Assembly (NCBI GenBank): GCA_023168345.1
Contig: AP025689.1
Location: 1,858,001-1,922,000, forward strand
Direction: 5' to 3'
Source: Lysinibacillus sp. PLM2
GTDB taxonomy: Bacteria > Bacillota > Bacilli > Bacillales_A > Planococcaceae
DNA length: 64,000 nt
In this document: positions 21,483-30,972 of the stretch, in pieces
Numbering within the stretch: the stretch's first letter is position 1
Layout: each line of letters opens with the position of its first letter
Position numbers and translations under genes: made by a program
The notes under the pieces: model-generated
Seen by the model: only the letters and a program-made list of their open reading frames with translations
The model's database searches: none
Told to the model about the DNA's origin: nothing

Positions 21483-21773
21483 TTGGAGATCTTTGTAACA
21501 AAAGAGGCCTTTGAATGGTTTCAAAAAGAACTGGAAACAAAACATGGTGATTACATCAGATTTTATGCTCGTTATGGTGGGTCATCACCGTTTCATGAAG
21601 CATTTTCGCTCGGTATGAATCGTGAAGAACCTACTGAAATAGGTACTGAAACCGTAATTGAGAATGTACATTTTTATATTGAAAAAGATGATGAATGGTT
21701 TTTCAATGAACATAATTTATATGTAACATACGATTCGAAAAAAGATGAAATTGTATATGAATATAAAAAGTAG
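21483..21773 (+). CDS. HesB-like protein, YneR homologue, without cysteines
   Basis: 96 aa. The HesB/IscA-like fold is suggested by EIFVTKEAFEWFQKEL, the strand-turn YIRFYARYGG, SPFHEAFSLGM and the C-terminal VTYDSKKDEIVYEYK. Location directly after plsY matches B. subtilis yneR. True A-type carriers bind Fe-S clusters through three cysteines; this protein has no cysteine at all, so cluster binding is unlikely. The start is TTG at 21483, nine bases after AAAGGGG. ATG 21474 touches the ribosome site and is rejected. A terminator follows. Confidence 0.8.
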   Translation: MEIFVTKEAFEWFQKELETKHGDYIRFYARYGGSSPFHEAFSLGMNREEPTEIGTETVIENVHFYIEKDDEWFFNEHNLYVTYDSKKDEIVYEYKK

Positions 21774-21805
21774 TCCTCACCATTCACATGGTTAAAGTAA
21801 TAATG

Positions 21806-21838
21806 AAAGCGGCCAATCCAACTGGAATGACCGCTTTT
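21806..21838 (+). terminator. Terminator after plsY-yneR
   Basis: AAAGCGG (21806-21812) pairs with CCGCTTT (21831-21837), with further inner pairs CA/TG and TCC/GGA, followed by a short T run. Confidence 0.75.
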
Positions 21839-21843
21839 AAAGT

Positions 21844-22224
21844 TTAAAATCTGTTTACATTAACAATTTCTTTATCAAATCCGAGGGCAATAACCATCTC
21901 ATTATAAGCAGCTAAAACTTCTTCGTATAGTATGTTAACTTTATCCTCATCTACTACACCCTCAATATCAAATCTAGCAGCATGAAACTCATTACTAAAA
22001 AGCATTACTTTTTCTTGAAATGCTTTTACTTCAGCTGATTGTTTCACTTCTTCATTTGCATATGTATATACATTAAATGAATGTTGGTTGGCTGTGAAGC
22101 GTTCAATTAAACTAGTTCGATCTTTCCCCTGTTTCCCCGCTACCCATCTTAAATCTTTCATATGATTTAATACATTTCTACCTTGTTGAATAAGCATTTC
22201 AAGAAAGCTATTTGACACCGTCAT
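21844..22224 (-). CDS. Hypothetical protein, all-helical
   Basis: 126 aa, soluble, predicted mostly helical (FLEMLIQQGRNVLNHMKDLRW at the N-terminus, split here as FLEMLIQQGRN and VLNHMKDLRW; VKAFQEKVMLFSNEF in the middle; VNILYEEVLAAYNEMVIALG near the end). No cysteine and no membrane segment. ATG 22224 follows AAAGGATG with suitable spacing; a longer frame reaches 22260 but would include that ribosome site. I do not recognise the family. It is convergent with plsY-yneR, and the repeat element lies upstream. Confidence 0.7.
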   Translation of the reverse strand: MTVSNSFLEMLIQQGRNVLNHMKDLRWVAGKQGKDRTSLIERFTANQHSFNVYTYANEEVKQSAEVKAFQEKVMLFSNEFHAARFDIEGVVDEDKVNILYEEVLAAYNEMVIALGFDKEIVNVNRF

Positions 22225-22350
22225 TTGAAAACATCCTTTCTTTCTTAATAAATCGTTCATTACTAATTACATTTTATCACTTTTAGATAATGAGTAAATA
22301 AAATGTGATTATCTAAAAAAAGCTTTGTGAAGTAATAGAACATTAATAAG

Positions 22351-22625
22351 GGGCTGGGACAAAAGTAAACTTCGAACAAATAGACATAAGAAATAATGGT
22401 AAATATTCGCTCTCCACTTAATTTAGAAGTCGTTCGTTGGAGAGTCAGGCGAAGACTCCTGCGGGATGTAAGAGCAGTGGTGAGACCCCGCAGAGCAAAG
22501 CTCGAGGAGGCTCGCCGCTCGCACGCGGAAAGCGAAGCCTGACTCGGAAACGAACGGCACTATATCAAAAAAGTACAATCCATATTTTAAAATAGATTGT
22601 ACTTTTCTCTTTATGTCCCAGCCTC
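22351..22625 (-). repeat. ~275-bp palindromic extragenic repeat, copy 1
   Basis: The ends are inverted: GGCTGGGAC at the left and GTCCCAGCC at the right. The centre is far richer in G+C than its surroundings and is itself foldable (CGTTCGTT at 22431, AACGAACG at 22549). The right part contains a strong hairpin, AAAGTACAATC with GATTGTACTTT, which on the minus strand is followed by T and acts as a terminator. The element starts 16 bases after the stop codon of the DUF1906 gene. It is ~95% identical to the copy at 26124, in the same orientation. No ORF in it looks coding. Such elements are spread through many Bacillaceae genomes (established knowledge, name not recalled). Confidence 0.85.
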
Positions 22626-22640
22626 GTACAAGTTTAAATA

Positions 22641-23291
22641 TTAATAAAGCATTTGTAGCAATCTACTGTCTACTAGATTTGTATCTATAGGACAAATTTC
22701 TGAATTCCGTCCATATTGCCACGCCCAAACGTTGGCATCACAATCTGGAGCAGCTGGGTTATATTCAGGGGCATCTTCTATCTTCGTTACGCCTAACTCA
22801 GGTTCTGTACTCCAAAGAACAGCCTGATTAGATACTTTTTTATCTAATTGAACAGCTTCGCAGTATGCAGTAGTAAAATTCCCTTCGGTTGGATCAAAAT
22901 AAAATCCTGGTTTAAAGTCACTATTGTATAAGTAATTTACTAATCCTCTTATCCATGCACTATCTACATCAAAAAAACGTTCAACATTCATAAAAATCGG
23001 TGTTCCTTTTCGAATTCCAAGCCTTTTTGCGTGATATGCAGCTGTCATCGCAACTACACGTCCTTGGTTTGCTCCTACTGCTCTTCTGAAGTCATTGTAA
23101 ATTGGTAATATTTTTGTTCCATTATTATGAAGAAGTGAGATTTCATCTGTTGTTAATCCTTCAGATGAACCTTCAACTCTCGTTAAATATCTACCCCAAT
23201 ACTCAGGTTTTCCGTAATTATTTAGAACACAGTCGTATAAAGACCTTGTTACAGCTTGAGATGAATCTACACCCCAATGAAAAGTAACCAT
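22641..23291 (-). CDS. DUF1906 (Rv2525c-like) glycoside-hydrolase-like domain protein
   Basis: 216 aa forming one TIM-barrel-like domain of the DUF1906 family, distantly related to GH25 lysozymes. Features: the start VTFHWGVDSSQAVTRSLYDC, GKPEYWGRYLTR, then KILPIYNDFRRAVG, an Ala-rich helix AMTAAYHAKRLGI, PIFMNVERFFD, PGFYFDP and WAWQYGRN near the end. Many family members are fused to peptidoglycan-binding domains and are thought to act on cell walls. This one has no signal peptide and no binding domain, so it is cytosolic or released by lysis, as in mother-cell or phage-type uses. The start follows GAGGGG. The repeat element directly downstream probably supplies the terminator. Confidence 0.85.
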   Translation of the reverse strand: MVTFHWGVDSSQAVTRSLYDCVLNNYGKPEYWGRYLTRVEGSSEGLTTDEISLLHNNGTKILPIYNDFRRAVGANQGRVVAMTAAYHAKRLGIRKGTPIFMNVERFFDVDSAWIRGLVNYLYNSDFKPGFYFDPTEGNFTTAYCEAVQLDKKVSNQAVLWSTEPELGVTKIEDAPEYNPAAPDCDANVWAWQYGRNSEICPIDTNLVDSRLLQMLY

Positions 23292-23519
23292 TACTTACCC
23301 CTCTTTTCTTTTCATATCTCTATACATATATATTTTGTGAATTTAATTAAGTGACTGATTATGTCGAGCTTTTGAAGAGTATAAATGATGCAGTTGATCA
23401 AATTTCTTTATCTCTTTGGGCTTTCGACGCATATATTAAATTGAATCGAAAAATGACGAATGATTGTGTTTTTGAAAAAGTCTCACTGTTTACTAAGAAA
23501 TATAAAAGGAGTGCAAGAA

Positions 23520-24446
23520 GTGACATTAAATTGGACAATAGATGATATTCAAGATCAATCGGGTAAAGTAGTGATTGTAACTGGGGCAAATCGTGGAATA
23601 GGATTTGAAACAGCAAAAGTACTTGCAGAAAAAAATGCGACTGTCATATTAGCAGTTAGAGATTTACATAAAGGAAGGATCGCAAAGGAAAAGATATTAT
23701 CAAATTTTCCTACTGCAAAAGTAGATGTGATGTATTTGGATTTAAATGATTTAACTACGGTTTATACTTTTGCAGATGAATTTAAAGGGAAATATCACTC
23801 TTTAGCTATACTTATCAATAATGCAGGAATTATGTCACCGAAGCTAAAGTTAACAAAGAACGGATTTGAATCGCAGTTTGGTGTGAACTATTTAGGACAT
23901 TTTGTATTAACAGGATTATTATTGGACTTATTAATTAAAAAAAGTAATTCGAGAGTCATATCAGTTGGCAGCACAATGGCTCACAAGACAAAAGTAGAGT
24001 TCGGACATTTTAAGGGATCAAAGGAATATAATAGGGGAAAGTTTTATGCACAAAGTAAGCTAGCATGTATGTATTTTGCAAAGCAATTACAGTCCTATTT
24101 CACAGAAAATCAATTAAACATACTAAGCATTGCCTGTCACCCGGGAATTGAGAAAACAAAGATTTTTAATCGTCAATCAACTAGAGCAAAGAAAGCTATT
24201 GCAAATTTAGGTATTAAGTTTAAAGAACAGGAAGCTCGGGGTTATGCATTACCAATTTTATTTGCAGCTACGCATGAAACACTAACTGGTGGAGAGTATA
24301 TTGGACCTTCCAATCGAAGAAGTGGGGCCCCTAAAAAACTCCCTATTTTAGATCAACTATATAAAGAACATGTTGCTCAAAACTTATGGGATGTTTCTGA
24401 AATGTTATGTGGATTTAAATATCCTTTAAGGTTACAACGAATATAA
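23520..24446 (+). CDS. Short-chain dehydrogenase/reductase
   Basis: 308 aa. Classical SDR motifs: TGANRGIGFETAKVLA (glycine-rich NAD(P) site), LDLNDL, NNAGIMSP, the active-site Ser in ISVGSTMA and the Y-x-x-x-K element in YAQSKLACM. The sequence around NYLGHFVLTGLLL resembles the retinol-dehydrogenase-like/WWOX-type SDRs that are common in bacteria. Substrate unknown. The start is GTG 23520, eight bases after AAAGGAG. Upstream in-frame ATG 23460 lies before that site. A terminator follows at 24453. Confidence 0.9.
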   Translation: MTLNWTIDDIQDQSGKVVIVTGANRGIGFETAKVLAEKNATVILAVRDLHKGRIAKEKILSNFPTAKVDVMYLDLNDLTTVYTFADEFKGKYHSLAILINNAGIMSPKLKLTKNGFESQFGVNYLGHFVLTGLLLDLLIKKSNSRVISVGSTMAHKTKVEFGHFKGSKEYNRGKFYAQSKLACMYFAKQLQSYFTENQLNILSIACHPGIEKTKIFNRQSTRAKKAIANLGIKFKEQEARGYALPILFAATHETLTGGEYIGPSNRRSGAPKKLPILDQLYKEHVAQNLWDVSEMLCGFKYPLRLQRI

Positions 24447-24450
24447 TTAA

Positions 24451-24484
24451 AAACCCGAGGGCATTGTATTGCTCTCGGGTAATT
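24451..24484. terminator. Bidirectional terminator between SDR and amidohydrolase
   Basis: ACCCGAGGGC (24453-24462) pairs with GCTCTCGGGT (24471-24480) with one mismatch and an 8-nt loop; A-rich flank on one side and T-rich on the other. Confidence 0.8.
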
Positions 24485-24487
24485 TAA

Positions 24488-26071
24488 TTATTGATTATTT
24501 TCATAAACTATTTTACCGGCAACAACTGTTTTGATTGCCTTCACTTTTAACATGTCTTCAGAGGTTCCTTCGAACAAATCCTTATCAAATATCGAAAAGT
24601 CGGCATCATAACCGTCCTTGATTAAACCTCTTTCGTTCTCTTTACAAATCGCTTTTGCGCTTCCTAACGTATATAATTGGACTGCTTCAAATCGACTTAA
24701 TTTTTCATCCGGTAAATAACCTTCATGATCATCATTTGGCCTTTTACGTTCCACAGCAGCATAAATCGTTTGTATTGGATCAACATCCTCAATCGGTGAG
24801 TCAGTCCCATTTGCACACATAATGCCGCGATCTAACAACTTTCTCCAAGCATAGGCCCATTCTAAACGTTCTTTACCAAGACGTTCCTGAACCCACGGGA
24901 AATCTGAAGGAAGAAATAGTGGCTGGATATCAATAACAATTGGTAGCTTTTTTAGACGTTCCACTAAGTCCTCTCGTAATACACACCCATGAATTAACCG
25001 ATCTCTTTTCCCTTCTGGAACAGGATACTTTTCTAACGTTTGGATTACTTGTTCAGCCCCTGCATCACCAATTGCATGAATAGCTACAGATTCATGATAA
25101 TCACGTGCTATCCTAACGTAGAACTCAAGCTCTTCGTTGCTATGAATCAACATACCACTATTATATAGGTCGTCTGCATAAGGTGTTGACAAAGCAGCGG
25201 TAGAACCTCCTAATGCACCATCTGCAAATAACTTCATTCCTCCAGGTTCAATAAATGGTTCATCATAACGTATGTTATCTTTCATCATTTGCTCAAAAAC
25301 GAAATTATGACGTAAAAGATTTACTCGAAAATGGTGCTTTTCACCAATTACTCGTTTATATGCAGTTAATGGATTCATATAATGCCCAAAGTAACTCATA
25401 TCTTCCGAATGGCCACCTGTTAATCCTTTTGATAATAAATCATCAATAGCAAGATTAAGTGTCTTTGTTAAATAATCAATGTAGACCTCACCTTCTTTTG
25501 GAATGACTGCTTCTACTAAGTCCTTTGCCCTTTCAAATAAACGCCCATTTAAGGTGCCATCCATATTTTTACCGATTTTTCCACCGTCAGGATCCTCGGT
25601 TGTTACAGTAATTCCTGCAATTTCTAATGCTCTTGAATTAACGAGTACTTGATGATGGCAAATCCTTGTTAGAATCATTGGTTTATTCGTAATACTATCT
25701 AATTGTTCTAGGGTTGGAATTTTTGTGTCTGGGAAATTGTTTTCATTCCAACCTTCTCCGAACAACCACTGATCTGATGGTGTATGCTTAGCAGCTTGTC
25801 GTATTAGTTCAAGCACTTCTTCTAATGAGGTAGCATTTGATAAATCTAAACGGGATAATTTTTCTCCATGAGAGATAATATGAAGGTGACTATCTACAAA
25901 TCCTGGATACATTGCTGCACCATTTAAGTTGTGTTTTTCGTCAGCTTGTGATTCTAATACTGCGACGGAGCCTATTTCGATAATTTTTCCGTCTTCTACT
26001 AAAACTGCCTCAACGGTTTCATTTTCTTTTTCCATTGTGTAAATTTTACCACCGTACCAAAGTTGCTTCAT
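24488..26071 (-). CDS. YtcJ-like metal-dependent amidohydrolase
   Basis: 527 aa, amidohydrolase-3 type. After a small beta domain (GGKIYTMEKENETVEAVLVE, then DGKIIEIG) comes the metal motif PGFVDSHLHI; further conserved parts are GWNENNF, HHQVLVNSRALEIAGI, DGALGGSTAAL, VAIHAIGDAGAEQV, RLIHGCVL and the late CANGTDSPIEDVDPI Asp motif. The family hydrolyses amides or imines with one or two zinc ions; YtcJ-like proteins have mostly unknown substrates. Cytosolic, no signal peptide. ATG follows AAGGAG. The repeat copy 2 lies just upstream of its start, on the promoter side. Confidence 0.9.
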   Translation of the reverse strand: MKQLWYGGKIYTMEKENETVEAVLVEDGKIIEIGSVAVLESQADEKHNLNGAAMYPGFVDSHLHIISHGEKLSRLDLSNATSLEEVLELIRQAAKHTPSDQWLFGEGWNENNFPDTKIPTLEQLDSITNKPMILTRICHHQVLVNSRALEIAGITVTTEDPDGGKIGKNMDGTLNGRLFERAKDLVEAVIPKEGEVYIDYLTKTLNLAIDDLLSKGLTGGHSEDMSYFGHYMNPLTAYKRVIGEKHHFRVNLLRHNFVFEQMMKDNIRYDEPFIEPGGMKLFADGALGGSTAALSTPYADDLYNSGMLIHSNEELEFYVRIARDYHESVAIHAIGDAGAEQVIQTLEKYPVPEGKRDRLIHGCVLREDLVERLKKLPIVIDIQPLFLPSDFPWVQERLGKERLEWAYAWRKLLDRGIMCANGTDSPIEDVDPIQTIYAAVERKRPNDDHEGYLPDEKLSRFEAVQLYTLGSAKAICKENERGLIKDGYDADFSIFDKDLFEGTSEDMLKVKAIKTVVAGKIVYENNQ

Positions 26072-26123
26072 AGATAATCTCCTTTTGATTTAATAATCTT
26101 TAAATGTCACATCTAAATAAAAA

Positions 26124-26400
26124 GAGGCTGGGACAAAAGTAAACTTCGAACAAGTAGACACAAGAAAGAATAGTAAATAATTGCTCGCCGATTATTTGAA
26201 AGTCGTTCGTTGGAGAGGCAGGCGAAGACTCCTGCGGGATGTAAGAGCAAGTGGTGAGACCCCGCAGAGCAAAGCTCGAGGAGGCTCACCGCTCGCCCGC
26301 GGAAAGCGAAGCCTGACTCGGAAACGAACGGCACTATATCAAAAAAGTACAATCCATATTTTAAAATAGATTGTACTTTTCTCTTTATGTTCCAGCCTCT
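26124..26400 (-). repeat. ~275-bp palindromic extragenic repeat, copy 2
   Basis: Same element as at 22351, same orientation, with only scattered substitutions and one- or two-base indels. Ends are GAGGCTGGGAC and GTTCCAGCCTC. It starts 12 bases after the stop of the chemotaxis-receptor gene, again placing the AAAGTACAATC/GATTGTACTTT hairpin immediately downstream of a minus-strand gene. The ORFs that can be drawn through it on both strands are by-products of its G+C-rich centre. Confidence 0.85.
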
Positions 26401-26411
26401 ATGTTATAATC

Positions 26412-28421
26412 CTACAACTTGAAAGCCTGAGATGCTTGCTTTAGTTCATCAGCCATAAGAGCTAATGTGTTTGCAGATGCTGCGATTTCTTCCATCGTAC
26501 CGTTTTGCTCTGCCGTTGCTAAAGCTATTTCTTGTGTATTATCTTTTGCTGTATTTGAAATGTTTGTTAAGTGAATAATGTCTTCAACCATCTTATCGGA
26601 ATGGGTCTTAATTTTCATACTTTCATTTAAAATATTATGCATTTTATCAGATACATTTTCGATTGATGTAACAATTTTATCGAATTCTTGTCCAGCTTTT
26701 TCTACTAATGATTTCCCATCATTTACTGCATGGCTTCCATCATTCATCGCATTAATTGAAGTAGAGATTTCTAATTGAATTTGTTTGATCAATTCACTAA
26801 TTTGTCCAGAAGCTTGGCTTGACTGCTCTGCCAATTTTCTAACCTCATCAGCTACTACTGCAAAACCTTTCCCATATTCCCCTGCTCTAGCAGCTTCGAT
26901 TGCAGCATTTAAAGCGAGTAGATTTGTTTGCTCTGCGATATTTGTAATGACTGATATAATATCGCCAATTTCAGTAGACTTTTTCCCTAATGCGTTAATT
27001 GTTGTCGTTGCAACGTTTGTCTTTTCATCTATAATTTTCATTTGATTAATAGAATTATCAATTACTTGTGTCCCAGTTTTTGCAGCGATTACTGCTTTTT
27101 CTGCAATTTCATTTGTCTCTTCAATATTTGTAGAAATAGTTGAAATACCTTCCGAAATATCTGTTACAACATTTTTCGTCTCTTCTGTAATACTTGCTTG
27201 AGACTCTGTATTGGAAGCAATGGTTTGGATCGATGCTGCAATTTGCTCTGTTGATTGGGCTGTTTCTTCAGAACTTGCCGTTAATTCTTCAGAAGCACTT
27301 GCTACCTGTTCTGATGCTGTTTTAATGTCTGTAACAAGGTGTTTAATATTTTCGACCATGACATTAAAATTATGTGATAGCTCCCCAAGTTCATCATGTG
27401 TTTTAACTTTTAAAGGTTTAATTGATAAATCACCGCTTGCGACCATATTCATTCGATAAGCGACTGAAATAATTGGTCTTGTAATACTACGCACGATGAA
27501 AATAGATAAAATAATAATCAGCACTGCCGTGATCCCAATAATAATATAAGAACTAATGAAAATAGCTGATGTTTCGGATAGAATGTCTTTTTCAGGTATT
27601 TCAATATTTAATCCATAACCTACAGAACTAATCGGTGCTGAAGCATATAAATATTTTTCATTTTTTAAGTTCACCGTAGAAATTCCGCGTTCCACTAAAC
27701 TATTATTTAAAACAGTCGTTAAATCGCTCCCAACTTGAGTTTCGTTAATTTGAACACCCAGAATTTCTTCGATAGGAGAAACTTGAACAACCCCTTGACT
27801 GTCTAGTAGAGTTAATTCAACATTGCGACGGTCTTCTTCATCAAGCGTTAATAATGTATTTACTAAAATTTCAAAATTTGCAGATCCCGCTAAAACACCA
27901 ACGACTTCTCCTTCATCATTTTCAATTGGTGTAGCAGCAACGACAATACGATTTCCTGTCGCTTTTGAAACTAAAACATCAGAATAGTTTGATTCGCCGT
28001 TAAGTGCCTTTGGTACATAAGCTCGATCACTATAATCTGAACCTACACTTTCAGGCATTGAATGGGCGATTACGGTTCCATTTGGATCGATAGTAAACAT
28101 CGTTTCAAAAACGTCTGAACGCGCTTCAAGCATCTGTAAATATGGAATGATATTATCAGCTTCCATTGATTTCATTACATCGCTTTTTGCGGCTATTTCC
28201 ATTTCAGACATTTGAGCATTAAACCATTGATCCACAGATTCAGCTTTTGTCTCAACAAGACCTAGTAGTGATTGTTTTTCCTTTTCTATTAAAATATCAC
28301 TATTAATTTTTTGAATAATAAATGTGACGACTAATAACGGAATAATCGAAATAGCGAAAAACCATATGATAAATCTAGTTCGAATACTCCTTTTACGTAT
28401 AGACTCTTTTTGTTTGTTCAT
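26412..28421 (-). CDS. Methyl-accepting chemotaxis protein with dCache sensor
   Basis: 669 aa. Order: TM1 (~16-38), an extracellular dCache-type double sensor (~45-285; [20 protein letters not shown], then VVVAATPI-like strands), TM2 (~290-312), HAMP (~313-366, [19 protein letters not shown]) and the long cytoplasmic four-helix signalling domain. The hairpin tip reads [20 protein letters not shown] and [20 protein letters not shown], the fully conserved kinase-control region. Dipicolinate, sugars or amino acids are typical dCache ligands, but this one cannot be predicted. ATG 28421 follows GGGGGG; a longer frame to 28517 lacks a ribosome site. Repeat copy 2 provides the downstream terminator. 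Confidence 0.95.
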   Translation of the reverse strand: MNKQKESIRKRSIRTRFIIWFFAISIIPLLVVTFIIQKINSDILIEKEKQSLLGLVETKAESVDQWFNAQMSEMEIAAKSDVMKSMEADNIIPYLQMLEARSDVFETMFTIDPNGTVIAHSMPESVGSDYSDRAYVPKALNGESNYSDVLVSKATGNRIVVAATPIENDEGEVVGVLAGSANFEILVNTLLTLDEEDRRNVELTLLDSQGVVQVSPIEEILGVQINETQVGSDLTTVLNNSLVERGISTVNLKNEKYLYASAPISSVGYGLNIEIPEKDILSETSAIFISSYIIIGITAVLIIILSIFIVRSITRPIISVAYRMNMVASGDLSIKPLKVKTHDELGELSHNFNVMVENIKHLVTDIKTASEQVASASEELTASSEETAQSTEQIAASIQTIASNTESQASITEETKNVVTDISEGISTISTNIEETNEIAEKAVIAAKTGTQVIDNSINQMKIIDEKTNVATTTINALGKKSTEIGDIISVITNIAEQTNLLALNAAIEAARAGEYGKGFAVVADEVRKLAEQSSQASGQISELIKQIQLEISTSINAMNDGSHAVNDGKSLVEKAGQEFDKIVTSIENVSDKMHNILNESMKIKTHSDKMVEDIIHLTNISNTAKDNTQEIALATAEQNGTMEEIAASANTLALMADELKQASQAFKL

Positions 28422-28755
28422 GTTGATCCCCCCTGTTATTGGAAAAAATGTGTCGAATTTATTAAAATTATTCAAATAAATTATAACAAAGTAAATATTT
28501 TGAATAAAGCGTAGCAAAATACTTATTTTTTTATATTTTTCTGTACATAAAATAAGTCAGCAATTTAAACAGACAACTGACTAGAGAAAATTATTAAGTT
28601 TTTATAAAATTTCTGTTCCTTAATCTTTATTACTAGATGAAAATGAGCTATTGTGACTATTTGTATTCAAAGTGTATAGGTTATCCTCCCTAATGTTATA
28701 GTTTTACTTTCATTGATGTATCCTAATTTAACCATGTGGTTTTTAATGAATTACA
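28422..28755. other. Gene-free region upstream of the chemotaxis receptor
   Basis: About 330 AT-rich bases with no gene. A good -10 box for the receptor is TATAAT on the minus strand (28480-28485, preceded by TTG); the -35 is weak. I do not see a sigma-D type promoter. Confidence 0.4.
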
Positions 28756-28794
28756 AAAGGATTACTACATAAAAATATAATGTAGTAATCCTTT
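28756..28794. terminator. Terminator at the 3' end of the VanW-family gene
   Basis: AAAGGATTACTACAT (28756-28770) pairs perfectly with ATGTAGTAATCCTTT (28780-28794), a 15-bp stem overlapping the stop codon of the minus-strand gene. Confidence 0.85.
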
Positions 28795-29764
28795 AATCCT
28801 CTAAATTCCTTAATATATATTCATTTTCTTTAGATGTAGTGATTTGTACTGTAATGAAACCAGGTCCATAATAAGTCCTAATTACAAAAGGGATACCAAT
28901 TGTATTTTGAAATACGAAGTCTAAACCCCCAAAGGAGACTGTTGCATCCCTACCTTTTGGTACATAACCAACATCTTTTGAATGATGGTGTCTTTCAATA
29001 ATTTCAACCCCTAGTTTATCGACAGCATTAAATAGTGTAGATGAGGTTTGACAAATACCTCCACCGATCCCCATTACAATCTTACCTTGAATAATCTCCG
29101 GTGCTTCCTGATAACCGGAAGCAACGTCTCTCGGACCGACAGTATTATTAAATGAAAAAAAATCACCACTTCCAACGATTGTATAATTAATTGCAGCTGC
29201 AGAAAGTTCGATATTTTTACTCCTTCCGATTCGATTAGAGTTAAAAATTGTTGTATAGGAAGCTAGTACAACTTTATTTAATAAAGGTACATCTTCTTTT
29301 TTATAGCCACTTTCTGTAACTTTTAATGGAATAACGACATCCCCGCCAGTGAATGATTGTTGAAGAATTGCGTCTACAAGATCATCCTCTTTAACGATAA
29401 TCATTGGTCTGCCCTTAATAATTTTATTATTAGATGGGTCAATTTGATCTAATATCATACTTTTGTTAATTCCAGCTTTTGTTTGTGTACCGTTTGCGAG
29501 CTCTTTGACAATTTGACTCACTTCTTCTTTAAATTGATGGAATTCAAGCTCCAATTCGTACGGTCTAGGTGTAATCGTCTCGACAATTTCTTTCGTATTA
29601 GGATCGATTAATTTTATATCCGATGATGATGCAATATTATCTCGGGTATTTAATGTTTCGTCTTTTATATAAGCAGTGTTTTTTGAAATTTCTTCATTAT
29701 TCGCTATTTCATCGTTACAACCAAATAAAAAAAATAGTAAGGAGAACATGTTCACAATTAACAA
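28793..29764 (-). CDS. VanW family lipoprotein
   Basis: 323 aa. The N-terminus is a lipoprotein signal (VNMFSLLFFLFGCN, Cys at ~16). Residues ~180-300 carry the VanW domain: LASYTTIFNSNRIGRSKNIELSA (in parts), FFSFNNTVGPRDVASGYQEA, then GGGICQTSSTLFNAVDKLG, HHHSKDVGYVPKGRDA. VanW proteins occur in vancomycin-resistance clusters and widely in spore formers (B. subtilis YoaR); they act at the cell surface but their reaction is unknown. The start is TTG 29764, nine bases after AAAGGA. It lies ~95 bases downstream of gerAC with no clear terminator between, so it may be expressed with the germination operon. Confidence 0.87.
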   Translation of the reverse strand: MLIVNMFSLLFFLFGCNDEIANNEEISKNTAYIKDETLNTRDNIASSSDIKLIDPNTKEIVETITPRPYELELEFHQFKEEVSQIVKELANGTQTKAGINKSMILDQIDPSNNKIIKGRPMIIVKEDDLVDAILQQSFTGGDVVIPLKVTESGYKKEDVPLLNKVVLASYTTIFNSNRIGRSKNIELSAAAINYTIVGSGDFFSFNNTVGPRDVASGYQEAPEIIQGKIVMGIGGGICQTSSTLFNAVDKLGVEIIERHHHSKDVGYVPKGRDATVSFGGLDFVFQNTIGIPFVIRTYYGPGFITVQITTSKENEYILRNLED

Positions 29765-29859
29765 AAAGTATCATTCCTTTTTTATAAAAAAGATGGTACT
29801 CTTAATTTCCCTTAAAACTGAGAAATTATAATATGAATAATAATAACGTCACATTTTTA

Positions 29860-30972
29860 TTATTCGAAAACACCATTTCTTATAATTTGTACGTCTACAT
29901 TTAAATTCATTTTTGATTTTGGAAATAATTCTGTCCATTTTTCCTCATCAAGGTCAGAATCCCGTACAGAGCCATGATAAATTTCGCCAAAGCCAAATAT
30001 ATCGGACTTGAGATCTTGTGCGAATTTTAAAATTCCCTCTAGCTCGCTTTTCATTTTTTTACTCATTTCTTCTTCAATTTTGTTTAATATCATTGGATCT
30101 CCAATAGCAAGATCTTCACTTAATTCTAATAATCTACATTTCACATCTAATTGAATATCAAATTCGGGTGTATTGGGGTTTGTAACCTTGATTGTGCGAT
30201 TTGATTTAATGGAATCAATAGCCAGTTGTATATTATCCTTAACTTGAAACGCATCCCCTGGTATTTCTATTTGCAATGTTCCATTTTCAAATTTTTTGCG
30301 GAGCATTTGAACATAAAAAACATTATCCCCATTATTTAGCTGTCCAACCATTTTAGTATTATCAAACAAAGCTATACCTGAAATTGTAATCTGGTCTATC
30401 CCTTCAAGTTTTAATATAGGCAATACCATATTTTTGAAGGAGGAGTTATGATCTCTTAATACTTCATGTCCCGTAGATGAAACCGTTAATTCTTGTTCGA
30501 TATTATGGTCAAGTAAATTAAAAACATGTTGTCCTACATCGGAAACATTTTCATAGGGTGCAGTGATTAACGATTTTGTATCTCCATCAACAACTGCTAG
30601 GTATACACTACTACTTACTTCAGAGTTTATCACTAATGTATGGAGTGTATCATTTAATCCTGCCTCTGCAAGCTCTTTACTGACAAGAACGACACGCAAT
30701 TGACCAGCCATTACTTTTTTTGACGTATTGAGGTTCACTTTCACTCTTGTTCCTTTACTTGTTGCCGCCGTTTCAGATATTGTTAATACAACACTTTCAT
30801 AATCCTGATTTACTGTTCTTATTGCAGTAGTTGCAGTTACCTCATTATCATTTTCCAAATCATAGCCGATTAATATTGCTAAACTGATCCTCTCTAAAAT
30901 TTTTTGTTCTGCACATCCAACAGTAAATAAAAGTAGTGTAATGGATATGGCAAAAAATAATGCTTTTTTCAT
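29860..30972 (-). CDS. gerAC: Spore germination lipoprotein, Ger(x)C family (C subunit)
   Basis: 370 aa. Signal peptide and lipobox (LLLFTVGCAEQ, Cys20) are followed by the Ger(x)C fold: ERISLAILIGYDLENDNEVT, a region with VVLVSKELAEAGLNDTLHTL, and a C-terminal domain (FAQDLKSDIFGFGEIYHG, MNLNVDVQIIRNG). The C subunit is anchored to the outer face of the spore inner membrane and is needed for nutrient sensing with A and B. The start overlaps the gerAB stop by four bases. The symbol denotes family membership only, since several paralogous receptors are usual and the germinant is not readable. Confidence 0.93.
   Translation of the reverse strand: MKKALFFAISITLLLFTVGCAEQKILERISLAILIGYDLENDNEVTATTAIRTVNQDYESVVLTISETAATSKGTRVKVNLNTSKKVMAGQLRVVLVSKELAEAGLNDTLHTLVINSEVSSSVYLAVVDGDTKSLITAPYENVSDVGQHVFNLLDHNIEQELTVSSTGHEVLRDHNSSFKNMVLPILKLEGIDQITISGIALFDNTKMVGQLNNGDNVFYVQMLRKKFENGTLQIEIPGDAFQVKDNIQLAIDSIKSNRTIKVTNPNTPEFDIQLDVKCRLLELSEDLAIGDPMILNKIEEEMSKKMKSELEGILKFAQDLKSDIFGFGEIYHGSVRDSDLDEEKWTELFPKSKMNLNVDVQIIRNGVFE

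Noticed and set aside
23351-23545. 64-codon ORF upstream of the SDR gene
   Set aside because: No ribosome binding site, no family resemblance, and it overlaps the SDR gene's own ribosome site and start.
26113-26369. Overlapping ORFs on both strands inside repeat copy 2
   Set aside because: They exist only because the G+C-rich core has few stops; copy 1 does not preserve the frames and there is no ribosome site.
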